Assembly: GCF_002237365.1 (NCBI RefSeq)
Contig: NZ_NMUO01000038.1
Location: 1 to 33,013, forward strand
Source: Zobellella denitrificans
GTDB lineage: Bacteria; Pseudomonadota; Gammaproteobacteria; Enterobacterales; Aeromonadaceae
Direction: 5' to 3'
Length of the DNA stretch: 33,013 bases
The notes under the pieces are model-generated. The model did no database searches, was not told the DNA's origin, and was given only the letters and a program-made list of their open reading frames with translations. This document shows, one piece after another, positions 1 to 6,697 of the stretch (its first letter is position 1; the number at the start of each line of letters is the position of its first letter). The position numbers were made by a program, and so were the translations under genes.

Positions 1-359
1 AGATGTGGATACGAGTCACGTCCCCCGCCCTGGCCGACTATCTGCAGCATTACGCCTGGCCGGGCAACGTGCGCCAGCTCAGGCACAGCCTGTACCGGGC
101 CATCAGCCTGCTGGAGGGGGACGAACTGGATCTGGCCCAGCTGTCGTTGCCGGAGCAGAACGGCCTGCAGGGGCTGGACGCCCTGTGCGAAGGCTCGCTG
201 GAAGAGGCGGTGAAAGGTTTCGAGCGGATACTTCTGGAACGGCTCTACCCGGAATACCCCTCCACCCGCCAGTTGGCCAGGCGGCTCAATATCTCCCACA
301 CCGCCATCGCCAACAAGCTCAAGGATTACGGTATCGGCAAGCACAGCCGGCAGAAGTGA
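1..359 (+). CDS. tyrR: TyrR transcriptional regulator, C-terminal part (5' end outside window)
   Basis: This is the last ~119 residues of a sigma-54-activator-type regulator; the reading frame is open to the window edge, so the true start lies outside and the early ATG at 3 is internal. The segment has the end of the AAA+ domain with WPGNVRQL, then a Fis-like helix-turn-helix (STRQLARRLNISHTAIANK). The spacing and the wording of the HTH (YPSTR.LA.RL..SHTAIANKL) match what I remember of TyrR specifically, rather than NtrC or PspF. TyrR binds aromatic amino acids and represses or activates genes for their synthesis and transport. In E. coli tyrR lies beside ycjXF and the psp genes; here those are about 15 kb away. 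A hairpin follows the stop. Confidence 0.88.
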   Translation, partial: MWIRVTSPALADYLQHYAWPGNVRQLRHSLYRAISLLEGDELDLAQLSLPEQNGLQGLDALCEGSLEEAVKGFERILLERLYPEYPSTRQLARRLNISHTAIANKLKDYGIGKHSRQK

Positions 360-371
360 GCTAGGAAGAAT

Positions 372-394
372 GGCCGAAGGTGTTGCCTTCGGCC
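372..394 (+). terminator. Hairpin after tyrR
   Basis: A perfect 9-bp stem (GGCCGAAGG / CCTTCGGCC) with a TGTTG loop begins 13 nt after the tyrR stop. No long T tract follows, so it is a weak intrinsic terminator or an mRNA 3'-end stabiliser. Confidence 0.6.
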
Positions 395-443
395 TGCTTA
401 ACAAGCGCCCGCCACACGGCTGAAGCCGTGCCTACCACTCCCT

Positions 444-508
444 GTCACTCCCGCGAAGGCGGGAGTCCAGCACAAACTGTCATGGATCTCCGCCTTCGCG
501 AAGATGAC
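444..508. repeat. REP/BIME-like pair of inverted palindromic units
   Basis: A 25-bp unit at 444-468 begins GTCA, has the core CCCGCGAAGGCGGG and ends TCC; it folds on itself. A degenerate copy in the opposite orientation lies at 484-508. The same arrangement recurs at 32331-32414. The 239-nt gap after tyrR also holds a small palindrome at 415-430 (CACGGCTGAAGCCGTG) and the hairpin at 559-580. No gene is credible here; the short minus-strand frame through it translates the repeat. Confidence 0.75.
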
Positions 509-558
509 CACGGTTAAACAACAGCGTTGAAGGAAAAGGGCTACCTGGAAATAACCGA

Positions 559-580
559 CCGTACCCGATGTTGGGTACGG
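559..580 (-). terminator. Hairpin downstream of the lipoprotein operon
   Basis: A perfect 8-bp stem CCGTACCC / GGGTACGG with a 6-nt loop lies 18 nt beyond the stop of the DUF799 gene on its transcribed strand. It is followed by TCGGTTATTT, only partly T-rich, so it is a plausible but not classic terminator. Confidence 0.5.
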
Positions 581-598
581 CCGTGACATTCCACTGAT

Positions 599-1246
599 TT
601 ACTGGGCAAAATGCGGAGAGCGGGGTCCGTAGAGAATGCCGTTGGGCACTCCCGCCGACAGCAGGCGGGCGCTGGTGATACCGGAGATCTGGTGTCCTTT
701 GTCGGTCAGGGTATTAGCAATCTGCTCGATCACCGCCTGCACCATCATTCCGATCAGGCCACCTGAGTTGGAGTTCTGCTCGCTGCTGGAAGCGGTCGCC
801 TTGCCGGACCAGAGTTGCCGCCCCGTTCTAAGGTCGACCAGGCGGGCACTGGCTGTAACCCGGGTGTCGCTGCTGATGATCATATAACTGGTGCCGTAAT
901 CCTCGACATCGATATACAGCACGGCATCGGCACCAAAAATCTGATGCAGTTTGTCCAGGGGAACGTTATGGATGTCTTCCGGATCGGTCAGGCCGTTCTG
1001 CCGGAAGGTTTCATCCACCACCGCGACAGGGAAAACGTAATAGCCGGATTCCGCCAATGGATAGGTTACCTGGGATAGCATGCTGTAGCTGGCCTTGACG
1101 TCAGGCGACTGGTTTGTCGGCGGCAACACCAATATGGACTTGGGTTTGGACTCCTTGAAGGCGCTATAGTCGTAGGCCTCAGGCGTAGCACAGCCCACCA
1201 GTGTCACTGCAACAAGCAACAGGAGTGGATACAGTGTCCGTTTCAT
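599..1246 (-). CDS. DUF799 / GNA1162-family outer-membrane lipoprotein
   Basis: A 215-residue lipoprotein. The signal peptide ends in a lipobox LVGC at about residue 19, with Ala at +2, which favours sorting to the outer membrane. The mature part has the family features KSILVLPPTNQSPDVKA, a central FGADAVLYIDVEDYG and a SARLVDLRTGRQLWSGKA block, and matches DUF799 (GNA1162 of Neisseria). The structure of that family resembles TolB-like periplasmic domains, and its function is unproven. The ATG overlaps the stop of the DUF4810 gene (ATGA), showing translational coupling as the last gene of a three-lipoprotein operon. I infer a role in envelope assembly or export with the CsgG-like partner. Confidence 0.85.
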   Translation of the reverse strand: MKRTLYPLLLLVAVTLVGCATPEAYDYSAFKESKPKSILVLPPTNQSPDVKASYSMLSQVTYPLAESGYYVFPVAVVDETFRQNGLTDPEDIHNVPLDKLHQIFGADAVLYIDVEDYGTSYMIISSDTRVTASARLVDLRTGRQLWSGKATASSSEQNSNSGGLIGMMVQAVIEQIANTLTDKGHQISGITSARLLSAGVPNGILYGPRSPHFAQ

Positions 1247-1602
1247 TGCAGGGTGTCCTTATTCTGTTTAAGTAAAAAATCCATAAACACCGCCGACTCG
1301 GGAAACAAACGTTTCTCTGTCGCAAACTGCTCTAGTGCCTGCTGCTCTCTCCCACTATGGGCATAAAGCAATCCCAGGTGGGCATGCAAACCGGGTGCTA
1401 CCCGGCGATCAGCCGCCCGCGCTTTTTCAATGCTCTCTTCCAGTTGGGCGGCCTGCTCATCCAAGTTGTTGTTATCCACTTGGTAATATTGATAAACCGA
1501 CGGCTGATAAGCATCCCACTGATACAACGTAGTCGGCCCGGAACAGCCGGCAAGCAAAACTGCTGCCGTGAACAACGAAAAGGTATAGCGTTTATTGTGC
1601 AT
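1243..1602 (-). CDS. DUF4810-family lipoprotein
   Basis: A 119-residue lipoprotein. I chose the ATG at 1602 because AGGAAG lies 7 nt upstream and the signal peptide then runs straight into the lipobox LLAGC (Ser at +2). The frame upstream of it, back to 1641, has no such signal. The mature protein contains LYQWDAYQPSVYQYYQ, then a helical TPR-like segment (HAHLGLLYAHSGREQQALEQFATEKRLFPES), as in DUF4810 proteins. It is the middle gene between a CsgG-family protein and a DUF799 protein, and this trio co-occurs in many proteobacteria. Its function is unknown; a TPR-type adaptor role is my inference. Confidence 0.82.
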   Translation of the reverse strand: MHNKRYTFSLFTAAVLLAGCSGPTTLYQWDAYQPSVYQYYQVDNNNLDEQAAQLEESIEKARAADRRVAPGLHAHLGLLYAHSGREQQALEQFATEKRLFPESAVFMDFLLKQNKDTLQ

Positions 1603-1618
1603 TTTATCTTCCTGCTGG

Positions 1619-2290
1619 TTAGCGCACGGGGTTCCAGGCACCCTGATCGATACCGGCCACCAAATTATTCACCGCTTCACGAATGGCCAGATCCAGTACC
1701 TTGCCGTTCAGGGTTGAGTCATAGCCGGCGGTACCGCCAAAGCCGATGACCTCGCGGTTGGACAGGCTGTACTCGCCAGCCCCCTGGGAAGAAAAAACCA
1801 CCTCCGAGGTCTGCACATTCACCACGTTCAGGTTGACCTTGGCATAGGCAATCTGTGATTTGCCCCGTCCCAAGATACCGAACAGCTGATGATCACCGAC
1901 CGCCTTGCGGCCAAACTCGGTGACATCCCCAGTAACGACATAATCAGCCCCCTTTAACGCCTGCGCCTCTCCTTTAATGCCGGCCTCGGCTTTTATCTCC
2001 TGCATATTGGTCCTGTCCAGCACATTGAAACGGTTGCTCTGCTGCAAATGTGTGACCAATATGGTGGTTGCCTGATTGCCCAGCCGATCAACTCCGTCCG
2101 AAAAAATACCGCGCTGGAAACTGGAGCGGTTTTCAAATTTACCAACGGAAATGGGACTGCGAACCCCCTGGTACTGACTGCCATATGAATTGACTTTTTC
2201 TACCGCCAGCGAGCGGGAAGACTCTGTTGCACAACCGCTGATCAGGGTGGCGGAGAGCAGGGTGGCACACACTAATGTTGTTTTTCTCAT
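1619..2290 (-). CDS. CsgG/HfaB-family lipoprotein
   Basis: About 223 residues. The chosen start is the ATG at 2290, which has GAGACGG at good spacing; a GTG two codons upstream is possible. The lipobox LISGC with Ala at +2 suggests an outer-membrane lipoprotein. The CsgG-type domain shows ISVGKFENRSS, LVTHLQQSNRFNVLDR, a GADYVVTGDVTEF strand and a C-terminal LDLAIREAVNNLV helix. CsgG forms the nonameric curli export pore in E. coli, and HfaB acts in holdfast anchoring. This protein is shorter than CsgG (about 277) and no curli subunit gene is nearby, so export of curli is not supported. First gene of the operon with DUF4810 and DUF799. Confidence 0.85.
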   Translation of the reverse strand: MRKTTLVCATLLSATLISGCATESSRSLAVEKVNSYGSQYQGVRSPISVGKFENRSSFQRGIFSDGVDRLGNQATTILVTHLQQSNRFNVLDRTNMQEIKAEAGIKGEAQALKGADYVVTGDVTEFGRKAVGDHQLFGILGRGKSQIAYAKVNLNVVNVQTSEVVFSSQGAGEYSLSNREVIGFGGTAGYDSTLNGKVLDLAIREAVNNLVAGIDQGAWNPVR

Positions 2291-2496
2291 TATCACCGTC
2301 TCTTTTGTTTAAAAAATGAACGCATTAATAATTTTGATAGGAGCATTACCAGCAAGCCGCCCAATTTTATTGCAAGCCTGGAAAATAGTAAAAACAATAA
2401 ATAGCGGTTCCGAATAGCAAATTACTGCAAACTGCGTATTGAATTATTGGGGCCGACCGTTTTATTTGCTTGAACGGCCTCCCCAAAAAAGTGGCT

Positions 2497-2865
2497 TCAG
2501 GCGAGGTAGTCGAGCAATACCAGTATCCAGGTCAGGGCCGCCAGCAGCAGGGTCAGCAGCACGGCGGCCGAGCCCATGTCCTTGGCGCGGCCGGCCAGTT
2601 CGTGGTGCTCGGGGCCGATGCGATCCACCACCGCTTCCACCGCCGAGTTGAGCAGTTCGACCACCAGCACCAGCACCAGGCTGCCGACAAGCAGTACCCT
2701 GGCCACCAGCCCTACCTCCCACCAGACAGCCAGGGGCAGCAATACCGCCACCAGCCAGCATTCCTGGCGAAAGGCCGCCTCGTTCCGGTAGGCGCTCTTC
2801 AGGCCCTGCAGCGAATAGCCGCCGGCGGAGATGATGCGGGACAATCCCGTCTTGCCTGGTTTCAT
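2497..2865 (-). CDS. dgkA: Diacylglycerol kinase, first copy
   Basis: A 122-residue integral membrane kinase that phosphorylates diacylglycerol to phosphatidic acid with ATP at the inner membrane. It keeps the conserved NEAAFRQE near residue 28, the VELLNSAVEAVVDRIG block with the active-site Glu and Asn, and ELAGRAKDMGSAAV, and has three membrane helices. The length matches E. coli DgkA (122). The ATG overlaps the lpxH stop (ATGA), so the two are translationally coupled; the longer frame back to 3243 is only read-through of lpxH in another frame. A second dgkA lies 1.8 kb away at 4289-4651. The gene is followed by about 200 nt of AT-rich, gene-free DNA. Confidence 0.95.
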   Translation of the reverse strand: MKPGKTGLSRIISAGGYSLQGLKSAYRNEAAFRQECWLVAVLLPLAVWWEVGLVARVLLVGSLVLVLVVELLNSAVEAVVDRIGPEHHELAGRAKDMGSAAVLLTLLLAALTWILVLLDYLA

Positions 2866-3599
2866 GATTGATCCTCGAAGGCCCTGCTCTGCAATTCCAT
2901 TCCCCGGGGGCCGACCGCCAGCACGCTGCCCTGGGTGTACCAGTCGCCGAGCACGATGCGGCGGGCGGGCCGGCCCGCCAGGGTAAAGTCGTGGATGGCG
3001 GGCCTGTGGGTATGGCCGTGGATCAGCCGCCGTACGCCCGCCGCGTTCATCTGCCGCTCCACCTCGGCCTGGTTCACGTCCATCACCTGCATCATCTTGT
3101 CCTGCTTGGACTGGGCGCTCCTGCCGCGGATGCCCTCGGCGATGGCGATACGGCGGCGCAGCGGCAGGCGCAGGAACAGCCACTGCAGCCAGCGCCAGCG
3201 GGTAATGCGGCGATAGCGCTGGTAACCGGCGTCGTCGGTGCACAAGGTGTCGCCGTGCATGATAAGGGTGGGTTCGCCGTACAGGTCGATCACCCGGCGC
3301 TCGGGCAGCAGCGTCATGCCCGCCTCGGCGGCAAAGCGGCGGCCCACCATAAAGTCCCGGTTGCCGTGGATAAAGTAGACGGGCGTGCCCCGCTCGCTGC
3401 AGGCACGGAAAGCCGCCGCCACCTGCCGGTGGAGCGGACTCGGCTCGTCGTCGCCAATCCAGAATTCAAACAGATCGCCCAGCACATAGAGCGCCTCGGC
3501 ATGCACCGCCTCCTCCGCCATAAAGCGCAGGAAGGCGGCGGTGATGTCGGGCCGGCCGGCACTCAGGTGCAGATCGGCAATAAACAGGGTATGGGGCAT
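2862..3599 (-). CDS. lpxH: UDP-2,3-diacylglucosamine diphosphatase
   Basis: A 245-residue calcineurin-like phosphoesterase that cleaves UDP-2,3-diacylglucosamine to lipid X and UMP, the fourth step of lipid A synthesis, on the cytosolic face of the inner membrane. Metal-binding motifs are in order: FIADLHL at the N terminus, VLGDLFEFWIGDD, FIHGNRD, MHGDTL and LIHGHTHRP. The length fits the family (about 240). The start at 3599 is the first Met before PHTLFIADLHL; the upstream frame to 3647 runs through the terminator of ppiB. ppiB-lpxH adjacency is also found in E. coli. Here the 3' neighbour is dgkA rather than purE. Confidence 0.96.
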   Translation of the reverse strand: MPHTLFIADLHLSAGRPDITAAFLRFMAEEAVHAEALYVLGDLFEFWIGDDEPSPLHRQVAAAFRACSERGTPVYFIHGNRDFMVGRRFAAEAGMTLLPERRVIDLYGEPTLIMHGDTLCTDDAGYQRYRRITRWRWLQWLFLRLPLRRRIAIAEGIRGRSAQSKQDKMMQVMDVNQAEVERQMNAAGVRRLIHGHTHRPAIHDFTLAGRPARRIVLGDWYTQGSVLAVGPRGMELQSRAFEDQS

Positions 3600-3615
3600 C
3601 GGGTAACATCCGGTT

Positions 3616-3649
3616 CCAAACACAACAATGCCCGCCGGGGCGGGCATTG
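3616..3649 (-). terminator. Terminator between ppiB and lpxH
   Basis: On the minus strand a GC-rich 10-bp stem (CAATGCCCGC paired with GCGGGCATTG) is followed by TTGTGTTTGG. It sits just after the ppiB stop (3671) and may only partly terminate, so that lpxH receives some read-through. Confidence 0.6.
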
Positions 3650-3670
3650 CAAGGCCATCGCCGAGCGGCC

Positions 3671-4168
3671 TTATTCGCTGACGGTCACGCCGGTGATCAG
3701 CACGTCGTCCACCGGTACATCCTGGTGCATGTAGCCGCGGGTGCCGGTGGCCACGCCCTTGATCTTGTTGACCACGTCCATGCCTTCGCTCACTTCGCCG
3801 AACACGCAGTAGCCGTAGCCCTGGGTGGTGGCCGACTTGAAGTTGAGGAAGTCGTTGTCGTTGACGTTGATAAAGAACTGGGCGGTGGCGGAATGGGGCT
3901 CCATGGTGCGGGCCATGGCGATGGTGCCCACCTTGTTGCCGAGGCCGTTATCGGCTTCGTTCTTGATGGCGGCGCGGGTTTCCTTTTCTTCGAAACCGGG
4001 GCCGTAACCGCCGCCCTGGATCATGAAGCCGTCAATCACCCGGTGGAACAGGGTGTTGTCGTAGTGGCCGTCGAGGCAGTATTGCAGAAAGTTGGCCACG
4101 GTGTCCGGGGCCTTGTCGGCAAAGAGGTTCAGGGTGATGTCGCCGTAGGTGGTGTGCAGTGTGACCAT
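3671..4168 (-). CDS. ppiB: Peptidyl-prolyl cis-trans isomerase B (cyclophilin)
   Basis: A 165-residue cytoplasmic cyclophilin catalysing Xaa-Pro isomerisation. Active-site blocks are visible: [31 protein letters not shown] and [14 protein letters not shown], close to E. coli PpiB (164 residues). No signal peptide is present, separating it from periplasmic PpiA. In E. coli ppiB is divergent from cysS; here about 7 kb of envelope-modification genes lie between them. The 120-nt gap upstream (4169-4288) holds its leader and no further gene. Confidence 0.96.
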   Translation of the reverse strand: MVTLHTTYGDITLNLFADKAPDTVANFLQYCLDGHYDNTLFHRVIDGFMIQGGGYGPGFEEKETRAAIKNEADNGLGNKVGTIAMARTMEPHSATAQFFINVNDNDFLNFKSATTQGYGYCVFGEVSEGMDVVNKIKGVATGTRGYMHQDVPVDDVLITGVTVSE

Positions 4169-4288
4169 TATTGTATGTCCAAGTGTGGGTTCAGCCGCTG
4201 AGTTTAGCGCAAGCCGGGGCGTTAGCGAACCCCCGCCTCGGCTGCACCAGGCCTGTATGACGATAAAACTGACAGCCGGGCCGCTTGC

Positions 4289-4651
4289 CTACTGCCCCAG
4301 AAAAACGCCCAGCCACACCAAGGCCGCCAGTGCCAGGGTTACCAGCACCGCCGCCGAGCCGATGTCCTTGGCGCGACCGGCCAGTTCATGGTACTCATGG
4401 CCAATACGATCCACCACCGCTTCGATGGCCGAGTTGAGCAGCTCCACGATCAGCACCAGCAGCAGGCTGGCAATCAGCAGCAGGGTCGGGACCAGCCCCG
4501 GGTTCCAGATCAGCGCCACCGGTACCAGCACCAGTGCCAGCCAGCATTCCTGCCGAAAGGCGGCCTCACCCCGCCAGGCGCTGGCCAGCCCCTGGCGGGA
4601 GTAACCAAAGGCGCGCACCACGCGCACTATGCCAGTATCACCGGGTTTCAT
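4289..4651 (-). CDS. dgkA: Diacylglycerol kinase, second copy
   Basis: A 120-residue DgkA with GEAAFRQE, VELLNSAIEAVVDRIGHEYHELAGRAKDIGSAAV-type catalytic features (the key Glu, Asn, Glu, Lys and Asp are kept) and three membrane helices. It overlaps the 3' end of the LTA-synthase-like gene by 14 nt, so it is the last gene of that operon. The two enzymes upstream, EptA and the phosphoglycerol transferase, are expected to leave diacylglycerol behind after taking a head group from PE or PG. This DgkA would convert it to phosphatidic acid for reuse. The link is inferred from operon structure. Confidence 0.94.
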   Translation of the reverse strand: MKPGDTGIVRVVRAFGYSRQGLASAWRGEAAFRQECWLALVLVPVALIWNPGLVPTLLLIASLLLVLIVELLNSAIEAVVDRIGHEYHELAGRAKDIGSAAVLVTLALAALVWLGVFLGQ

Positions 4652-6620
4652 CAGACAGCTCCTTATTCAGGGCCACGTTCGCGCTCTCGTCCGGCAGCCG
4701 GTACAGCCCCTGTTGATAGGCCAGGCTGCCCCACAAGGCATAAGCCTGAGCCTGTTGGGCCAGACCGGCATCCACCGGCGCCGTGGTGAGCGCCTGCTGT
4801 CCGGCGTCATATTGAAAACCGAGGGCGTCCTGCTCCGGTTGTAAGACCACCATGTCGCTTCCTTTCAGTAAGGCGAAATTCTGATCGAACTGCATCAGGG
4901 CCCGGTTGGGGGAATAGCGAGTCAGATCCCGCCCCAGCATGGGGTTATCGCTGTCGATACCGGCCAGCGACAGCAGGGTCGGCGGCAAATCAATCTGGCT
5001 CACCAGGCGGCCGTCGCGCCGGGGAGCAATGCCTTCGCCCAGCAGCAGGGCCGGAACACGAAAGTGTGGCACCGGCACCAGCTCGGGGCCATAGGTGCGC
5101 GAGTCATGATCCGCCACCACCAGAAACAGGGTGTCCTGCCAGTAGTCCGACTTTTGCGCCAGCTCGAAGAAGCGGCCCAAGGCGTAATCGGCATATTTGG
5201 CGGCATTATTGCGGGTCTGCTTTGGTTGTTCATACAGCTCGATACGATCATCGGGAAACTCAAAGGGATCGTGATTACTGGAGCTGAACACCAGGCTGAA
5301 GAAGGGCTTGCCGTCCTGGTGCAGTTGCTCAAACTCCTGGTCGGCGCGTACGAACAGATCCTCGTCGCTGACTCCCCAGGAGCCCTCGAACACCGGCGAC
5401 TCGAAATCCCGCTGATCGACGATATGCTCAAAGCCATTACCCAAAAAGAAACTGGCCATGTTGTCGAAATGACTTTCACCGCCATAGATGAACTGGGTGT
5501 GATAGCCCCGCTCGCGCAGCAGTTGTGCTAGGGTGAAAAAACCGGTCTGGCTCTTGTCGAGCTTGACCACGGCCCGGGACGGCGTGGGCGTAAAGCCGGT
5601 GATCACCGCCTCAATCCCCCGTACCGAGCGGGTACCGGTGGCATACAGCTGCTCAAACAGCCAGCCCTGCTGTGCCAACCGGTCAAATTCCGGGGTCAGC
5701 GGCCGCCCCCCAAGAGTGCCGACAAACTGGGCGCCCAGGCTTTCTTCCAGAATGATCACCAGGTTTTTCGGCTTACCCTGGTAACTGGCGGTGTTGCGGG
5801 TGAGGGTCGGCAGCTCCGACGACAGGTACTCATGCTCGGGGCGTCCCTGAGCCTGGCGCAGGGTATCCAGCAACTGCTGCTGCTCCATGCGGCCATACAG
5901 GGAAGCGGCGCTTTCCTCCTTGCCCAGTTGTTTCGCTGCAAAGCCCACCGAGTAGGCGGAATTGAGCACCAGTCCATTGACCAGGGGATCGGTGGAAAAG
6001 GCCACCAGTGCCGGGTTCAGCCCACGGTGCCCCAGGGTGGAGCGGCCGCCCAGCAGACCCAGCGCCAGGATCAGCAGCGCCAGCACCGGCCGCCAGTACC
6101 AGGCCGGCATGGTTAAGTCACGGCACAACCGGCCCGACCAGCGCCAGCAAGCCCACAGGGCCACCGGCACCAACACGCTCACCAGCACCAGTGCCAGCAA
6201 GTGGCCCTGCAACAGCATGCCGAACACTTCTTTCGGGTAAATGAGATATTCGATAAACAACCGGTTGGGGCGCAGATCATAGGTGTTGATAAAGGCCGGC
6301 GTGGCCAGCTCCAGCAACAGCAACAGGCCGGTGCCTGCGGTCAGCCACAAGCGCATCAGCCACATCCAGGCCCGGCCCGGGCCGTGTTTACCGGCCAGCA
6401 GCAGGGTGAATACCGCCGGCACACCGAACAGCCAGCACAGGGTCGACACATCCACCCGCAGCCCCTGCAGCAGCACAGGGCCCCAGCCATCGGCACTGGT
6501 CACCCTGTCGCCCTGCCACAGCGCCAGCCCCAACCGGCTGAAACTAAGCAGTGCCAGGTTCAGCACCAGAAAACAGAAAAAGGGCCACAGCGGGCCCAAC
6601 CGTTGTTTGAGTATTGTCAT
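4638..6620 (-). CDS. LTA synthase-like phosphoglycerol transferase (sulfatase fold)
   Basis: About 660 residues. The N-terminal ~200 residues contain five predicted membrane helices, followed by a periplasmic alkaline-phosphatase/sulfatase domain. Metal and nucleophile motifs are visible: NLVIILEES near 290, the catalytic Thr in ATGTRSVRG near 331, and VVADHDSR near 530. The family includes Gram-positive LtaS and E. coli OpgB (MdoB), which move phosphoglycerol from phosphatidylglycerol to a polymer and release diacylglycerol. The acceptor here (periplasmic glucan, LPS or another polymer) cannot be read from sequence. The ATG at 6620 is used; a GTG two codons upstream at 6626 is possible. The gene overlaps dgkA downstream and follows eptA. 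Confidence 0.85.
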   Translation of the reverse strand: MTILKQRLGPLWPFFCFLVLNLALLSFSRLGLALWQGDRVTSADGWGPVLLQGLRVDVSTLCWLFGVPAVFTLLLAGKHGPGRAWMWLMRLWLTAGTGLLLLLELATPAFINTYDLRPNRLFIEYLIYPKEVFGMLLQGHLLALVLVSVLVPVALWACWRWSGRLCRDLTMPAWYWRPVLALLILALGLLGGRSTLGHRGLNPALVAFSTDPLVNGLVLNSAYSVGFAAKQLGKEESAASLYGRMEQQQLLDTLRQAQGRPEHEYLSSELPTLTRNTASYQGKPKNLVIILEESLGAQFVGTLGGRPLTPEFDRLAQQGWLFEQLYATGTRSVRGIEAVITGFTPTPSRAVVKLDKSQTGFFTLAQLLRERGYHTQFIYGGESHFDNMASFFLGNGFEHIVDQRDFESPVFEGSWGVSDEDLFVRADQEFEQLHQDGKPFFSLVFSSSNHDPFEFPDDRIELYEQPKQTRNNAAKYADYALGRFFELAQKSDYWQDTLFLVVADHDSRTYGPELVPVPHFRVPALLLGEGIAPRRDGRLVSQIDLPPTLLSLAGIDSDNPMLGRDLTRYSPNRALMQFDQNFALLKGSDMVVLQPEQDALGFQYDAGQQALTTAPVDAGLAQQAQAYALWGSLAYQQGLYRLPDESANVALNKELSDETR

Positions 6621-6667
6621 GCTCACCGTGCCAGTCAGGTTAAAGCGCCCATGCTAAGGACACTGGG

Positions 6668-6690
6668 GTGAAAAAAAGGTCAAAACCCGA
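6668..6690. repeat. Direct repeat copy A, downstream of eptA
   Basis: A 23-bp sequence starting GTGAAAAAAAGG and ending AAAACCCGA on the plus strand, identical to 8414-8436. Read on the minus strand it gives GGGTTTTGACC followed by seven T residues, which could form a very short terminator 7 nt after the eptA stop. Confidence 0.85.
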
Positions 6691-6697
6691 CTTCACC

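Noticed and set aside
444-508. Possible CRISPR-like repeats
   Set aside because: There are only two degenerate, inverted units, with no regular spacers and no cas genes in the window.
398-589. Minus-strand frame of 63 codons after tyrR
   Set aside because: It translates the REP-like palindromes (the familiar TPAFAGVT-type product) and has no ribosome site or homology.
2399-2490. Possible terminator after the first dgkA
   Set aside because: GGCCG and CGGCC halves around an AT-rich loop pair only imperfectly and no convincing T tract follows, so I did not annotate it.
2497-3243. Long 248-codon frame extending dgkA upstream
   Set aside because: The first half is lpxH read out of phase (Arg/Pro/Ala-rich). 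dgkA proper begins at 2865 with an ATGA overlap.
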